Below the pieces are notes generated by a model, which saw nothing but the letters and a program-made list of their open reading frames with translations, made no database searches and was not told the DNA's origin. 64,000 bases of DNA, from NCBI RefSeq assembly GCF_007644035.1, contig NZ_VMTV02000165.1:62001-126000 (forward strand), given 5' to 3'. Below, piece after piece: positions 1 to 10,655 of this stretch. A program made the position numbers and the translations under genes. Source of the DNA: Vogesella mureinivorans (lineage in GTDB: Bacteria; Pseudomonadota; Gammaproteobacteria; Burkholderiales; Chromobacteriaceae). Numbering within the stretch: position 1 is the first letter of the stretch; each line of letters opens with the position of its first letter.

Positions 1-1
1 A

Positions 2-2344
2 GCGCGCCGCCTGCAGGTCACGGTAACGCCGCAGCGCACGCGCTACGGCATACGCGACACGGTGCCGGTGCGCATCCAGGTACGCATGCCGGACGGCAAA
101 CCGGCACCCGCCGGTACCGAGGTCGCCTTTGCCGCGGTGGACGAAGCGCTGCTGCGCTTGCAGCCCAATAACAGCTGGCAGCTGATGGAAGCCATGTACC
201 AGCGCCGCAGCTATGGCGTAGACACCGCCACCGCGCAGCTGGAGGTGGTAGGCAAGCGCCACTACGGCCGCAAGGCGCTGCCGCCGGGCGGCGGCGGTGG
301 CCAGGCACCCACGCGCGAGCTGCTGGATACGCTGCTGCTATGGCGGCCATCTGTGGTGCTGGACGCCAACGGTGCGGCCAACCTTAACGTGCCGCTGAAC
401 GACGCGCTCACCCGCTTCCGCCTGGTGGCCGTGGCCGACGTGGGCAGCCATTTCTTTGGCACCGGCCAGGCCGACGTGGACGTGGTGCAAGACGTGCAGA
501 TCAGCAGTGGCCTGCCAGCACTGGTGCGTGAGGGCGACCAGCTGGCCGCCACCGTCACCGTGCGCAATGGCAGCGATAAGGCGCTGACGCTGGACGTGGC
601 CGCCACGGCCGGTAGCCAGAAGCTGGCCGCGCAGCGTATCAGCCTGCCAGCGGGCGAGGCGCGCGAGATCAGTTGGCCGTATACCGTCCCCACCGGCCTG
701 GCCACACTGGACTGGGCTATCAGCGCCCAGGCCGTGGGCGGCAAGGGTAGCGACCGCCTGGCCGTGCAGCAGCAGGTGGCACCAGCGGTACCGGTCACGG
801 TGGAGCAGGGCACGCTGCTGCGGCTGGACACCGCGCAACAGCTGCCGGTGGGCCTGCCCGCCGGCGCGCTGCCGGGGCGCGGCGGGATCAGCGTGAGCCT
901 GCAATCGCGCCTGGGCAGCAGCCTGCCGGCGGTGCAGCGCTGGTTCGAGCAATACCCGTACAGCTGCCTGGAACAGCGCGCCTCGCGCGCGCTGGGCACG
1001 GCCAATGCCGCGCAGTGGGACGCACTGGGCAAGGAGCTGCCGCTGTACCTGGATAGCGATGGTCTGGCGGCGTACTTCCCGTTATCGGAAGGCAGCGGGC
1101 CGTGGGGCAGTGACGTACTTACCGCCTATCTGCTGCAAGTCAGCCAGCAGGCCGGGCAAGCGCTGCCGGAAGGCCCGCGCCAGCGCATGCTGGCCGGCCT
1201 GGCCGCCTTTGTGGAAGGCCGCCTGCAGCGCCCGCTGCCACTGGCCAGCCAGCACCGCGATGCCCGTTTGCTCTCCGCCATGCTGGCGCTGGCCTACCAC
1301 GGCAAACTACAGCCGGCCATGCTGGAGGTACTGGACGGCCAGGCCCAGCGCTACAGCACCGCCATGCTGATCGACTGGCTGGAACTGCTGCAGCGCACGC
1401 CGGCCGCGGCCAACCGTACCGCCGCCATGGCGCAGGCCGGCCAGCTGTTGCGCAGCCGCCTTAGCTATCAGGGCACGCGGCTGGTGTTCAGCAGCGAGGC
1501 CGACGACAACGCTTGGTGGCTGATGGGCAGCGCCAACCAGAACGCCGCCCGCCTGCTGCTGCTGGCCAGCACCCTGCCAGACTGGCAGGCCGACGTACCG
1601 CGCCTGCTTACCGGCCTGTTGGCGCGGCAGCAGCGCGGCCACTGGCAGGGCACCACGGCCAACCTGTGGGGCAGCCTGGCGGTAGCGCAGTTCTCGCGCC
1701 AGTACGAAAGCGTGCCGGTCAGCGGCAGCAGCAGCGTAGCGTTGGGCAGCCAGCAGGCTAGCGCCAGCCCGGCCGATACCTCGCAGCGCCTGCCGCTCTT
1801 GCCGTGGCCCGCCGGTGGCAAGGGCACGCTCACGCTTGCGCACCAGGGCAGCGGCGCGCCGTGGGCCACGGTAGAAGCGTTGGCCGCGGTGAAGTTCAGC
1901 GGCCAGCGCAGCGCCGGCTACCGCATCAGCAAGACGCTGACGCCGGTTAGCCAGCAAGTGTCCGGCGAGTACCGCCCTGGCGATGTGATGAAAGTCACGC
2001 TGCAGATCGACGCCCAGGCCGATATGGGCTGGGTGGTAGTGGACGACCCGATTCCGGCCGGTGCCAGCATTCTGGGCAGCGGGCTGGGCAACGACTCGGC
2101 CATCGCCGTGGCGCAGGCGCGCGAGCGCGGCAACGGCTGGGCCGACTATATCGAGCGCCTGCCGGGCAACTACCGCGCCTACTACCGCTACCTGCCGCGC
2201 GGCGCGCTTACGGTGGAATACACGGTACGGCTGAACACCACCGGCCGCTTCCAGCTGCCGCCCACGCGGGTAGAAGCCATGTACGCGCCGGGCGTGTACG
2301 GCATGCTGGCCAATGCACCGTTCGAGGTAGCGCGTGCGCGCTAG
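2..2344 (+). CDS. alpha-2-macroglobulin family protein, C-terminal part (YfhM/MagD-like), 5' truncated by window edge
   Basis: The reading frame is open to the left edge, so the first codons here are internal to a much longer gene; family members exceed 1500 residues and about 780 codons are present. Bacterial alpha-2-macroglobulins are periplasmic protease traps. The thioester motif appears as YSCLEQ around nt 960-977, the CxEQ form typical of bacterial proteins. A stretch with WRPSVVLDANG followed by a PLNDALTRFRLVAVA segment matches the region ahead of the thioester domain. The stop overlaps the start of pbpC by 11 bp, the widespread yfhM-pbpC pairing thought to couple protease defence to cell-wall repair. 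Identity is firm; the N-terminus is not visible. Confidence 0.9.
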   Translation, partial: ARRLQVTVTPQRTRYGIRDTVPVRIQVRMPDGKPAPAGTEVAFAAVDEALLRLQPNNSWQLMEAMYQRRSYGVDTATAQLEVVGKRHYGRKALPPGGGGGQAPTRELLDTLLLWRPSVVLDANGAANLNVPLNDALTRFRLVAVADVGSHFFGTGQADVDVVQDVQISSGLPALVREGDQLAATVTVRNGSDKALTLDVAATAGSQKLAAQRISLPAGEAREISWPYTVPTGLATLDWAISAQAVGGKGSDRLAVQQQVAPAVPVTVEQGTLLRLDTAQQLPVGLPAGALPGRGGISVSLQSRLGSSLPAVQRWFEQYPYSCLEQRASRALGTANAAQWDALGKELPLYLDSDGLAAYFPLSEGSGPWGSDVLTAYLLQVSQQAGQALPEGPRQRMLAGLAAFVEGRLQRPLPLASQHRDARLLSAMLALAYHGKLQPAMLEVLDGQAQRYSTAMLIDWLELLQRTPAAANRTAAMAQAGQLLRSRLSYQGTRLVFSSEADDNAWWLMGSANQNAARLLLLASTLPDWQADVPRLLTGLLARQQRGHWQGTTANLWGSLAVAQFSRQYESVPVSGSSSVALGSQQASASPADTSQRLPLLPWPAGGKGTLTLAHQGSGAPWATVEALAAVKFSGQRSAGYRISKTLTPVSQQVSGEYRPGDVMKVTLQIDAQADMGWVVVDDPIPAGASILGSGLGNDSAIAVAQARERGNGWADYIERLPGNYRAYYRYLPRGALTVEYTVRLNTTGRFQLPPTRVEAMYAPGVYGMLANAPFEVARAR

Positions 2345-4544
2345 CTGGCAGGCCGTGCTGTGGCTGGCAGGGTTGGCCGCAGCACAGCCGGTAGCGGCCA
2401 ACCCCGGTTTTGCCCAGGTGCGCGCCGCGTGGCGGCCGTCGGACGTGATCCTGCAAGACCGCCACGGTGCGCCGCTGCAGCGCGTACGGCAGGACAAACG
2501 CGCGCTGCGGCTAGACTGGCTGCCGCTGGCCGATACCTCGGCGCCGCTGCGCTACGCGCTGCTGTTGTCGGAAGATCGCCGCTTTTACGAGCACAGCGGT
2601 GTGGACTGGTCCGGCGTGGCTGCCGCCGCCTGGGGCAACCTGTGGCATAGCCGTACCCGTGGCGCGTCTACCCTTACCATGCAGCTGGCCGGCCTGCTGG
2701 ACGCCGACCTGAAAGCCGGCAGCGGCGGGCGCAGCCTGTGGCAAAAGCTGGGCCAGACCTGGTCGGCCAGCGCGCTGGAAAAACAATGGCGCAAGGACGA
2801 GATTCTGGAGGCCTACCTGAACCTGGTGAGCTTTCGCGGCGAGCTGGTGGGGCTACCGGCGGTGTCGCGCGCGCTGTTCGGCAAATGGCCGCAGGGGCTG
2901 AACCGGCAGGAGTCGGCCATCATCGTGGCGCTGCTACGCGGCCCCAATGCAGGTCCTGATCGCGTGGCCGCCCGCGCCTGCGGCATCCTGCGCGACATGG
3001 CGCTGGACACTGCCCGCCAGCAGCGCCGCCCGCCGCCAGATGGCGCCACACTGCAGCGTGACTGTGACCGCACCAGCATCCAGACGCGCCAAGTGCTGGC
3101 CCGCCGCCTGCCGGTGGTAGACGCACAGGCACAGCTGGCGCCGCACTTTGCACAAAAACTATTGCAACAGCAGCCGCAGCCCGCGGGCAGCGTACTGCGC
3201 ACCACGCTGGATGCGCCATTGCAGCGCCACGCCAGCGCCCTGCTGCAGCGCCACCTGCTGGCCCTGGCGCAACGCCATGTGCAGGACGGCGCCTTGCTGG
3301 TGCTGGACAACGCCAGCGGCGACATTCTGGCCTGGGTGGGCTCCAGCGGGCGCTTGTCCGCTGCGGCCAACGTGGATGGCGTGACCGCCTTGCGCCAGGC
3401 AGGCTCCACGCTCAAGCCTTTTCTGTACCAGCTGGCGCTGCAGCAGCACTACCTGACGGCGGCCAGCCTGCTGGACGATAGCCCGCTAGACCTGCAAACC
3501 GCCGCCGGCCTGTACGCGCCGCAAAACTACGCCCGCGATTTCAAAGGCCCGGTATCGGTGCGCAGCGCGCTGGGGGCTTCGCTCAATATCCCCGCCGTGC
3601 GCACCATCACCATGGTCGGCCCCACTGCGCTGCGCGACCGCCTGTACGCGCTGGGGCTGCGCAGCCTGCAACAGGACGGCGACTACTACGGCTACAGCCT
3701 GGCGCTGGGCGCGGCCGATGTGCGGCTGATCGAGCTGGCCAATGCCTACCGCACGCTGGCGCAGGGTGGGCAGTACAGCGCGCCGCGCTGGCTGCTGGCA
3801 CAGCCGCCCGCCGCGCCGCAGCGCAAGCTGGACGCGGCGTCCAGCTTCATCGTCAGCGACATGCTGGCCGACCGCAGCGCGCGGGCGCGTACCTTCGGGC
3901 TGGAAAGCGTGCTGTCCACGCCGTACTGGAGCGCGGTGAAAACCGGCACCAGCAAAGACATGCGCGACAACTGGGCCATCGGCTACAGCCGCCACTACAC
4001 GGTGGCGGTGTGGGTGGGTAACGCCAGCGGCGAGCCGATGTGGGATGTGTCCGGCATGCACGGTGCGGCGCCGGTATGGCAGGGGGTGATGAACTGGCTG
4101 CAGCGTGGCCGGCCGTCGCTACCGCCGGTGCCACCTGCCGGGGTGAGCCAGCGCCAAGTGCGCTACGCCGCGGGCGAGGAAGCCGCACGGCAGGAGTACT
4201 TTCTGGCGGGGACCGAACGCACGCTGATTACCGGCCAGCCACGCGGCAGTGCGCAGCCGGCCGGTATCGTGTCGCCTCTGGGCGGTAGCCTTTACGCTAT
4301 CGACCCCGATATTCCACCGGCCAACCAGCGCCTGCTGCTACAGGCGCGCGGCGTGGTGGCGGCGCAGTGGTGGCTGGACGGCCGCCTGCTGGGGCGCGGC
4401 GCACGGCTGCCGTGGTTCCCGTGGCCAGGCCGCCACGTGCTGGAGCTGCGCGACGGGCGCGGCAAGGTGGTAGAGCGGGTGCGCTTCGAGGTACGCGGCG
4501 CGGTAGCCAAGCCGGGCACGCAGCGCCCGGCCAGCTTCCATTAG
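2334..4544 (+). CDS. pbpC: penicillin-binding protein 1C (bifunctional GT51 transglycosylase/transpeptidase)
   Basis: A 736-residue protein with a GTG start that overlaps the upstream alpha-2-macroglobulin gene by 11 bp, suggesting translational coupling. A short hydrophobic N-terminus (about residues 4-22) is a signal anchor. The GT51 glycosyltransferase domain shows EDRRFYEHSGVD and RGASTLTMQLAG. The transpeptidase domain shows the SxxK motif GSTLKPF with Ser358, an SLN motif (GASLNIPAV) and KTGTS. The C-terminal roughly 100 residues fit the PBP1C-specific C-terminal domain. It acts at the periplasmic face of the inner membrane in peptidoglycan synthesis. It ends 10 bp from the convergent WrbA-like gene, with no clear terminator between them. 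Confidence 0.95.
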   Translation: MRASWQAVLWLAGLAAAQPVAANPGFAQVRAAWRPSDVILQDRHGAPLQRVRQDKRALRLDWLPLADTSAPLRYALLLSEDRRFYEHSGVDWSGVAAAAWGNLWHSRTRGASTLTMQLAGLLDADLKAGSGGRSLWQKLGQTWSASALEKQWRKDEILEAYLNLVSFRGELVGLPAVSRALFGKWPQGLNRQESAIIVALLRGPNAGPDRVAARACGILRDMALDTARQQRRPPPDGATLQRDCDRTSIQTRQVLARRLPVVDAQAQLAPHFAQKLLQQQPQPAGSVLRTTLDAPLQRHASALLQRHLLALAQRHVQDGALLVLDNASGDILAWVGSSGRLSAAANVDGVTALRQAGSTLKPFLYQLALQQHYLTAASLLDDSPLDLQTAAGLYAPQNYARDFKGPVSVRSALGASLNIPAVRTITMVGPTALRDRLYALGLRSLQQDGDYYGYSLALGAADVRLIELANAYRTLAQGGQYSAPRWLLAQPPAAPQRKLDAASSFIVSDMLADRSARARTFGLESVLSTPYWSAVKTGTSKDMRDNWAIGYSRHYTVAVWVGNASGEPMWDVSGMHGAAPVWQGVMNWLQRGRPSLPPVPPAGVSQRQVRYAAGEEAARQEYFLAGTERTLITGQPRGSAQPAGIVSPLGGSLYAIDPDIPPANQRLLLQARGVVAAQWWLDGRLLGRGARLPWFPWPGRHVLELRDGRGKVVERVRFEVRGAVAKPGTQRPASFH

Positions 4545-4554
4545 CGCGGCAGCC

Positions 4555-5160
<606 letters not shown>

Positions 5161-5206
5161 TTAACATTGCGGATCTGAAAATTTTACCTGACATTCCCCA
5201 CTTATC

Positions 5207-6412
5207 GTGATCAAGCCATTGTCTTTCTGGGGCTTTACCGCCTTTTTGCGCCGCCGCCTGGCGCAGCAGCGCGTGATGCAGGTAGCCGGCAGCCTGACTT
5301 TTACCACCCTGCTGGCGCTGGTGCCGCTGCTGACCATCGCCATTACCGTGATGTCGGCGTTTCCGGTGTTTTCCGACTACAGCACCCGCTTCAAGGTGAT
5401 GCTGCTGTCCACGCTGGTGCCAGAGTTCGCCGGCAAGGTGATTTCGGTATACATGCGCCAGTTTGCCGACAACGCCGAAAAGCTGACTGCCGCCGGTATC
5501 GTGATGCTGGGCGCGACCTCGCTGATGCTGATGGCCACCGTAGAGCGCACCTTCAACAGTATCTGGGGTGTGCGCCGCGCGCGGCCGTGGCTGCAGCAGA
5601 GCATGGTGTACTGGACGGTGCTGACGCTGGGGCCGCTGGCGCTGGGCGGCGGTTTGCTGGGCTGGCGTTTGCTGTTCAAGCTGACGCATATCGAGCGCAT
5701 CTCGCCGCTGCTGGACGAAACCCTGCAGTCGGTAGGCAGCGTCACGCTCACCATGCTGGTGCTGGCGCTGGTGTTCCGCATCGTGCCCAACCGCTATGTG
5801 CCGGTAAAGCACGCCATGCTGGGCGGCCTGCTGACGGCTATCTTGCTGGAGGCGACCAAGCTGGGTTTTGGTTTCTATATTGGCCAGATCGCCAGCTACC
5901 AGCTGGTGTACGGCGCGTTTGCCAGCGTACCTATCCTGCTGCTGTGGCTGTTTTGCCTGTGGCTGGTGGTGCTGGCGGGGGCAGTGCTGACCGCGTCGTT
6001 TTCGTACTGGGAAGGCGGTGCCTGGCAGCGCCGAAACGAGCCGCGCCGCCGCTTTCTGGATGCAGTCGAGGTGCTGGTGATGCTGGACCGCGCCCAGGAA
6101 CAAGGCCAGGCGCTGCGGCCGGAAGACCTGCGCCGCGAGGTAAAAGTGGGCTACGACGAGCTGGGCAGCGTGCTGGACCGGCTGGCGCAAGCCGGCTACG
6201 TGCAGCGCGGCACGCGGGACAGCTGGGCGCTGCTGCGCCGTGCCGAGCACATCGACCTGGCCGAGCTGTTCCGCCTGTTTGTGTACCGGCCAGAGCAGCA
6301 CGCGCAGGACGACGATATCGCCGCCGAGATAGAGGCGCTGCTGGGCAGCACCATGGCTCAGCTGGGCGAAGTCTCGGTGGCGGCGTTTGCCCGCCGCGTG
6401 GGGCGGAAATAA
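5207..6412 (+). CDS. YihY/virulence factor BrkB family inner membrane protein
   Basis: A 401-residue protein with about six membrane segments in the first 270 residues and a soluble C-terminal part of about 130 residues. The opening FLRRRLAQQRVMQVAGSLTF and the later AFASVPILLLWLFCLWLVV match the YihY/BrkB family, historically misannotated as ribonuclease BN. The molecular function is not established. The start is GTG with no strong Shine-Dalgarno sequence, so it is uncertain. The last 55 bp overlap the 3' end of the convergent DUF3025 gene. Confidence 0.88.
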   Translation: MIKPLSFWGFTAFLRRRLAQQRVMQVAGSLTFTTLLALVPLLTIAITVMSAFPVFSDYSTRFKVMLLSTLVPEFAGKVISVYMRQFADNAEKLTAAGIVMLGATSLMLMATVERTFNSIWGVRRARPWLQQSMVYWTVLTLGPLALGGGLLGWRLLFKLTHIERISPLLDETLQSVGSVTLTMLVLALVFRIVPNRYVPVKHAMLGGLLTAILLEATKLGFGFYIGQIASYQLVYGAFASVPILLLWLFCLWLVVLAGAVLTASFSYWEGGAWQRRNEPRRRFLDAVEVLVMLDRAQEQGQALRPEDLRREVKVGYDELGSVLDRLAQAGYVQRGTRDSWALLRRAEHIDLAELFRLFVYRPEQHAQDDDIAAEIEALLGSTMAQLGEVSVAAFARRVGRK

Positions 6413-7191
6413 GCGGTATTGGCGTAGAAGGCCGCATCCTGCTGCGGCCACCAGCCCGGCAGGCCCAGCAGCGGTAGCGGCAGCAGCTCGCGCGGGCGCG
6501 CCAGCCAGCTATCGTCCTGCAGCAGGGCGGCCAAGCGGGCATCCAGCTGCTGCTGGCGTTCTGCGTAGCCCAGCGTAAAGAAATCTTCTGCTACCGGTAG
6601 CAGCAGCGCCTTGCCGCACCAGCCGATGTGCATGGCCAGCCCCTGTTCGAACAGCGCGTGGCCCAGCACATGGGTATCGATGCGCGTGCCCCAGGCATCG
6701 GCGTGCGTCACCAGCAGCGTCTGCCAGTCCATACCCTGTAGTGCCGCCGACAGCGCCGGGTCGGCCACCGGCACGATCACCCCGCATTCATCCAGCAGCG
6801 TGGCTGCATCGCGAAACGGGCCGCGGCCTACCTCGCCGCGCGCGATGGCGCGTACGTGGCGGTCGTTCAGCGCGATTTTGCTGCGCGGCCACGATAGCCA
6901 GGCCAGCGCGCCAAACCAGTCGTGCCAGTTTTGCGTGCGGGTCGGTACCTCGCCGTGGGCGCCAATGTGCATCTCGTAGTACAGCGTGGGGTCGAGGTCG
7001 CAGGCAAAGCGCAGGCCGGGCGGCAGCGCCTGGCCCAGCCGCCGCGCGTGGGCGGTGAGGCGGTCGAAGTCAGCCTGTTGCGGCCAACTTTGCGGCTGCA
7101 GCGCCTGCCACGGCGCCAGGCTGCGGTACAGAGGGTGGTCCGGCCACGGGGTAAAACCGGTGGGCAGGCAGCCCTGGGCAATCATGCGCAT
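6358..7191 (-). CDS. DUF3025 domain-containing protein
   Basis: A 277-residue cytoplasmic protein with no signal peptide or membrane segment. It matches the DUF3025 family in length and in the central WHDWFGALAWLSWPRSKIALN block followed by LLDECGVIVP and THADAWGTRIDTHVLGHALFEQ. No function is known. It starts 9 bp after the stop of a 39-residue membrane peptide gene and is probably cotranscribed with it. A second in-frame ATG lies 6 nt downstream of the chosen one. Its 3' end runs 55 bp into the YihY gene on the other strand, an unusually long convergent overlap. Confidence 0.85.
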   Translation of the reverse strand: MRMIAQGCLPTGFTPWPDHPLYRSLAPWQALQPQSWPQQADFDRLTAHARRLGQALPPGLRFACDLDPTLYYEMHIGAHGEVPTRTQNWHDWFGALAWLSWPRSKIALNDRHVRAIARGEVGRGPFRDAATLLDECGVIVPVADPALSAALQGMDWQTLLVTHADAWGTRIDTHVLGHALFEQGLAMHIGWCGKALLLPVAEDFFTLGYAERQQQLDARLAALLQDDSWLARPRELLPLPLLGLPGWWPQQDAAFYANTAYFRPTRRANAATETSPS

Positions 7192-7200
7192 GGCGCGGGT

Positions 7201-7320
7201 TTACTGTGCCTGGCTGGCGGAGACGTTGGCCGCAGCTTGCGGGCGGGTAAGGTGGTGGATGGTGACAGACAGCACCACGCCGATGACGGCGAGCAGGGCA
7301 AGGCGTTGCAGCAGGTTCAT
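7201..7320 (-). CDS. small single-pass membrane peptide, 39 aa (unrecognised)
   Basis: An ATG-initiated frame of 39 codons with a good Shine-Dalgarno sequence (GGAG, 8 nt upstream). The peptide starts MNLLQRLALLAVIGVVLSV, a classic short hydrophobic helix after one positive charge, followed by a polar tail rich in Ala, Gln and Ser. The stop is 9 bp before the DUF3025 start, so the two likely form an operon. No family is recognised. The helix plus a well-placed ribosome binding site argue for a real gene; it could be a signal-peptide-like or inner-membrane small protein. Confidence 0.55.
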   Translation of the reverse strand: MNLLQRLALLAVIGVVLSVTIHHLTRPQAAANVSASQAQ

Positions 7321-7348
7321 GTGTATTACTCCGCATTCGGAAAGACAA

Positions 7349-7370
7349 ACGCCACCCGCTAGGGTGGCGT
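7349..7370 (-). terminator. intrinsic terminator downstream of tRNA-Arg
   Basis: A nine-base-pair stem (ACGCCACCC/GGGTGGCGT) with a GCTA loop lies 12 bp past the tRNA 3' end. On the minus strand it is followed by a T-rich tract. It fits a Rho-independent terminator for the tRNA transcript. Confidence 0.75.
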
Positions 7371-7381
7371 GCAGGTCGGGG

Positions 7382-7456
7382 TGGCGCCCCCGCCGGGAAT
7401 CGAACCCAGAACTGCCCCTTAGGAGGGGGCCGTTATATCCATTTAACTACAGGGAC
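7382..7456 (-). tRNA. tRNA-Arg (anticodon CCT)
   Basis: Read on the minus strand, the sequence folds into a full cloverleaf. The acceptor arm is GTCCCTG/CGGGGGC with an encoded CCA end. The D-arm is GTTA..TAAC. The anticodon stem is GCCCC/GGGGC around the 7-nt loop CTCCTAA, which has anticodon CCT. The T-arm is CTGGG TTCGATT CCCGG. It decodes AGG, a rare arginine codon in this GC-rich genome and the one that recurs in coding copies of the dispersed repeat. A terminator follows directly. Confidence 0.95.
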
Positions 7457-7472
7457 AGCCAGAAACTTGGTA

Positions 7473-8444
7473 CTAGGCGTTGCGTGCCACGGACAGGCGC
7501 GCAATCTCGGCCATGGCCGTTTTGTGCTCGCTGTCCGGCAGGGCTGCCAGCGCAGCCACAGCGCGTTCGGCCGCTTTTTCGGCCTCGGCGCGGGCGTAGT
7601 CCAGCGCGCCGCAGGATTGTACAGCAGTCAGCACCTCATTGAAACGCTCGCGGCTGGCGGCTTCCAGCGATTCGCGCACCACGGTGGCGGCCTCGGCCGG
7701 GCCCTGGCGCATGGTATAGATCAGCGGCAGCGTGGGCTTGCCCTCGGCCAGGTCATCCCCCAGGCTCTTGCCGATGGTGGTGGCGTCGCCGCTGTAGTCC
7801 AGCACGTCGTCGATAATCTGGAAGGCCGTGCCCAGGTGCATGCCGTAGTCGGCCAGCGCTTGCTCTTGTTCCGGTGTGGCCTTCGCGATGATGGCGCCTA
7901 CGCGGGTGGCGGCCTCGAACAGCTTGGCGGTCTTGTACTGGATCACTTTCAGGTAGTCGTCTTCGCTCACGTCCACATTGCCGATGTTCAGCAGCTGCAG
8001 CACTTCGCCTTCGGCAATGATATTGGTGGCGTCGGCCATCACTTCCAGAATGCGCATGCTGCCGGTGGAGACCATCATCTGGAAGGCGCGGGTGTAGAGG
8101 AAGTCGCCCACCAGCACGCTGGCAGCGTTGCCGAACATGGCGTTGGCGGTCTGGCGGCCACGGCGCATGTCGGATTCGTCTACCACGTCGTCGTGCAGCA
8201 GCGTGGCGGTGTGGATGAACTCGATCATCGCGGCCAGCTCGAACAGGTGCTTGTCACCGTAGCCCAGCGCACGGCCTGCCAGCAGGGTCAGCATCGGGCG
8301 CAGGCGTTTGCCGCCGGCGGAAATGATGTACTCGGCTACCTGGCTGATCAGGACAACATCGGAATGCAGACGGGTGCGGATAGCCTGATCGACGGTGTTC
8401 ATGTCGTTGGCGGTAAGCGTGCGAAAGAGCGGAGTGGATGACAT
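7473..8444 (-). CDS. ispB: octaprenyl/polyprenyl diphosphate synthase
   Basis: A trans-long-chain prenyltransferase of 323 residues that makes the ubiquinone side chain from farnesyl diphosphate and IPP. The first Asp-rich motif is [15 protein letters not shown] and the second is [22 protein letters not shown] and the GEVLQL segment are typical of IspB. The frame extends upstream, but the start at 8444 ([14 protein letters not shown]) gives the N-terminus that aligns with E. coli IspB; the Shine-Dalgarno sequence is weak. It is divergent from rplU, the standard arrangement in proteobacteria. Confidence 0.95.
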   Translation of the reverse strand: MSSTPLFRTLTANDMNTVDQAIRTRLHSDVVLISQVAEYIISAGGKRLRPMLTLLAGRALGYGDKHLFELAAMIEFIHTATLLHDDVVDESDMRRGRQTANAMFGNAASVLVGDFLYTRAFQMMVSTGSMRILEVMADATNIIAEGEVLQLLNIGNVDVSEDDYLKVIQYKTAKLFEAATRVGAIIAKATPEQEQALADYGMHLGTAFQIIDDVLDYSGDATTIGKSLGDDLAEGKPTLPLIYTMRQGPAEAATVVRESLEAASRERFNEVLTAVQSCGALDYARAEAEKAAERAVAALAALPDSEHKTAMAEIARLSVARNA

Positions 8445-8556
8445 CGCGACCGGGTTCTTTATATGGATATTGGCTGGAAAACCGCGCGATATTAGCAGAG
8501 TTGGCCGCACTCTTGCCATGGTCGCCCGGTTACACAGTGTTGTTTTGACGAGAAAA

Positions 8557-8585
8557 TTGACAACAAACAATCACTTGCGTATAGT
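8557..8585 (+). promoter_or_regulatory. sigma-70 promoter for rplU-rpmA
   Basis: TTGACA (8557-8562) and TATAGT (8580-8585) are separated by exactly 17 bp, a near-consensus sigma-70 promoter. The predicted start is about 8592, giving a leader of about 45 nt before rplU. Strength fits a ribosomal protein operon. Confidence 0.8.
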
Positions 8586-8637
8586 CTTGCGTTCTTCGCG
8601 CACATCGCGCGTTGACAGAATATTAGGAGCTATACGA

Positions 8638-8949
8638 ATGTATGCGGTCATAAAAACTGGCGGTAAACAATACAAAGTTGCCGTTGGTGAAAAACTCAAA
8701 GTAGAACAGATACCTGCAGACATCGACAGCCAAATCGTACTGGAAGAAGTGCTGATGGTTGTGGACGGTGATCAGGTTTCCGTAGGCGCCCCGCTGGTAG
8801 CTGGCGCAAAAGTGCAGGCTACTGTTGTTTCCCACGGTCGTGGCGAAAAGGTACGTATCTTCAAGATGCGTCGCCGTAAGCACTACCAGAAGCACCAGGG
8901 TCACCGTCAAAACTTCACCGAAATCCGCATCGACGCGATTTCCAAGTAA
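8638..8949 (+). CDS. rplU: 50S ribosomal protein L21
   Basis: A 103-residue protein beginning [20 protein letters not shown], the L21 signature, and ending in the basic [14 protein letters not shown] block that contacts 23S rRNA. The AGGAGC Shine-Dalgarno sequence is 7 nt upstream of the ATG. It is the first gene of the rplU-rpmA unit behind a strong promoter; rpmA follows after 12 bp. Confidence 0.98.
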   Translation: MYAVIKTGGKQYKVAVGEKLKVEQIPADIDSQIVLEEVLMVVDGDQVSVGAPLVAGAKVQATVVSHGRGEKVRIFKMRRRKHYQKHQGHRQNFTEIRIDAISK

Positions 8950-8961
8950 GGATAAACAGAC

Positions 8962-9237
8962 ATGGCACACAAAAAAGCAGGCGGTAGCTCCCGCAACGGT
9001 CGTGACTCCGAAGCCAAACGCCTGGGCGTTAAGGTTTACGGTGGCGAACTGATCCCGGCTGGTTCCATCATCGTGCGTCAGCGCGGTACCAAGTTCCACG
9101 CTGGCGAAAACGTTGGCATGGGCAAGGACCACACCCTGTTCGCGAAAGTGGACGGCTATGTTGAATTCGCTGTTAAAGGCTCGTTCAACCGCAAGACCAT
9201 TACCGTTGTTCCGTACACCGGTGTTGACGCCGAGTAA
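8962..9237 (+). CDS. rpmA: 50S ribosomal protein L27
   Basis: A 91-residue protein with the canonical L27 N-terminus [16 protein letters not shown], whose tail reaches the peptidyl transferase centre, and the conserved [19 protein letters not shown] core. A Shine-Dalgarno sequence (AAGGA) precedes the ATG. It is cotranscribed with rplU and closed by a strong terminator 15 bp downstream. Confidence 0.98.
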   Translation: MAHKKAGGSSRNGRDSEAKRLGVKVYGGELIPAGSIIVRQRGTKFHAGENVGMGKDHTLFAKVDGYVEFAVKGSFNRKTITVVPYTGVDAE

Positions 9238-9251
9238 TCTCGCGTTGACGA

Positions 9252-9283
9252 AAAAAAGCCCTATCTTGTGATAGGGCTTTTTT
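9252..9283 (+). terminator. rplU-rpmA intrinsic terminator
   Basis: A long A/U-flanked hairpin (AAGCCCTATC TTGT GATAGGGCTT) ends in a run of T residues. It separates rplU-rpmA from obg. Confidence 0.9.
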
Positions 9284-9375
9284 GTTTAAGCTAATCGCGT
9301 TGGCTCTGAGGCGTGAGGCGCAAGCGGCTGCGGCCAAGTCCTGGCAGTGCAGTTTTGGCGGCTGTTTGCGCCTGA

Positions 9376-10605
<1,230 letters not shown>

Positions 10606-10618
10606 GACCCCACCTCTG

Positions 10619-10655
10619 ACAATCCGGTCTGTTTCCCGCAGACCGGATTGTTTCC
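10619..10655 (+). terminator. obg intrinsic terminator
   Basis: A 12-bp stem (ACAATCCGGTCT/AGACCGGATTGT) has a 9-nt loop and ends in TTCCTT. It directly abuts the proposed TTG start of the next gene, leaving no room for an ordinary ribosome binding site there. Confidence 0.8.

Noticed and set aside
5207-6412. Ribonuclease BN annotation for the YihY protein
   Set aside because: The name is a historical misassignment; the protein is a polytopic membrane protein with no nuclease motif.
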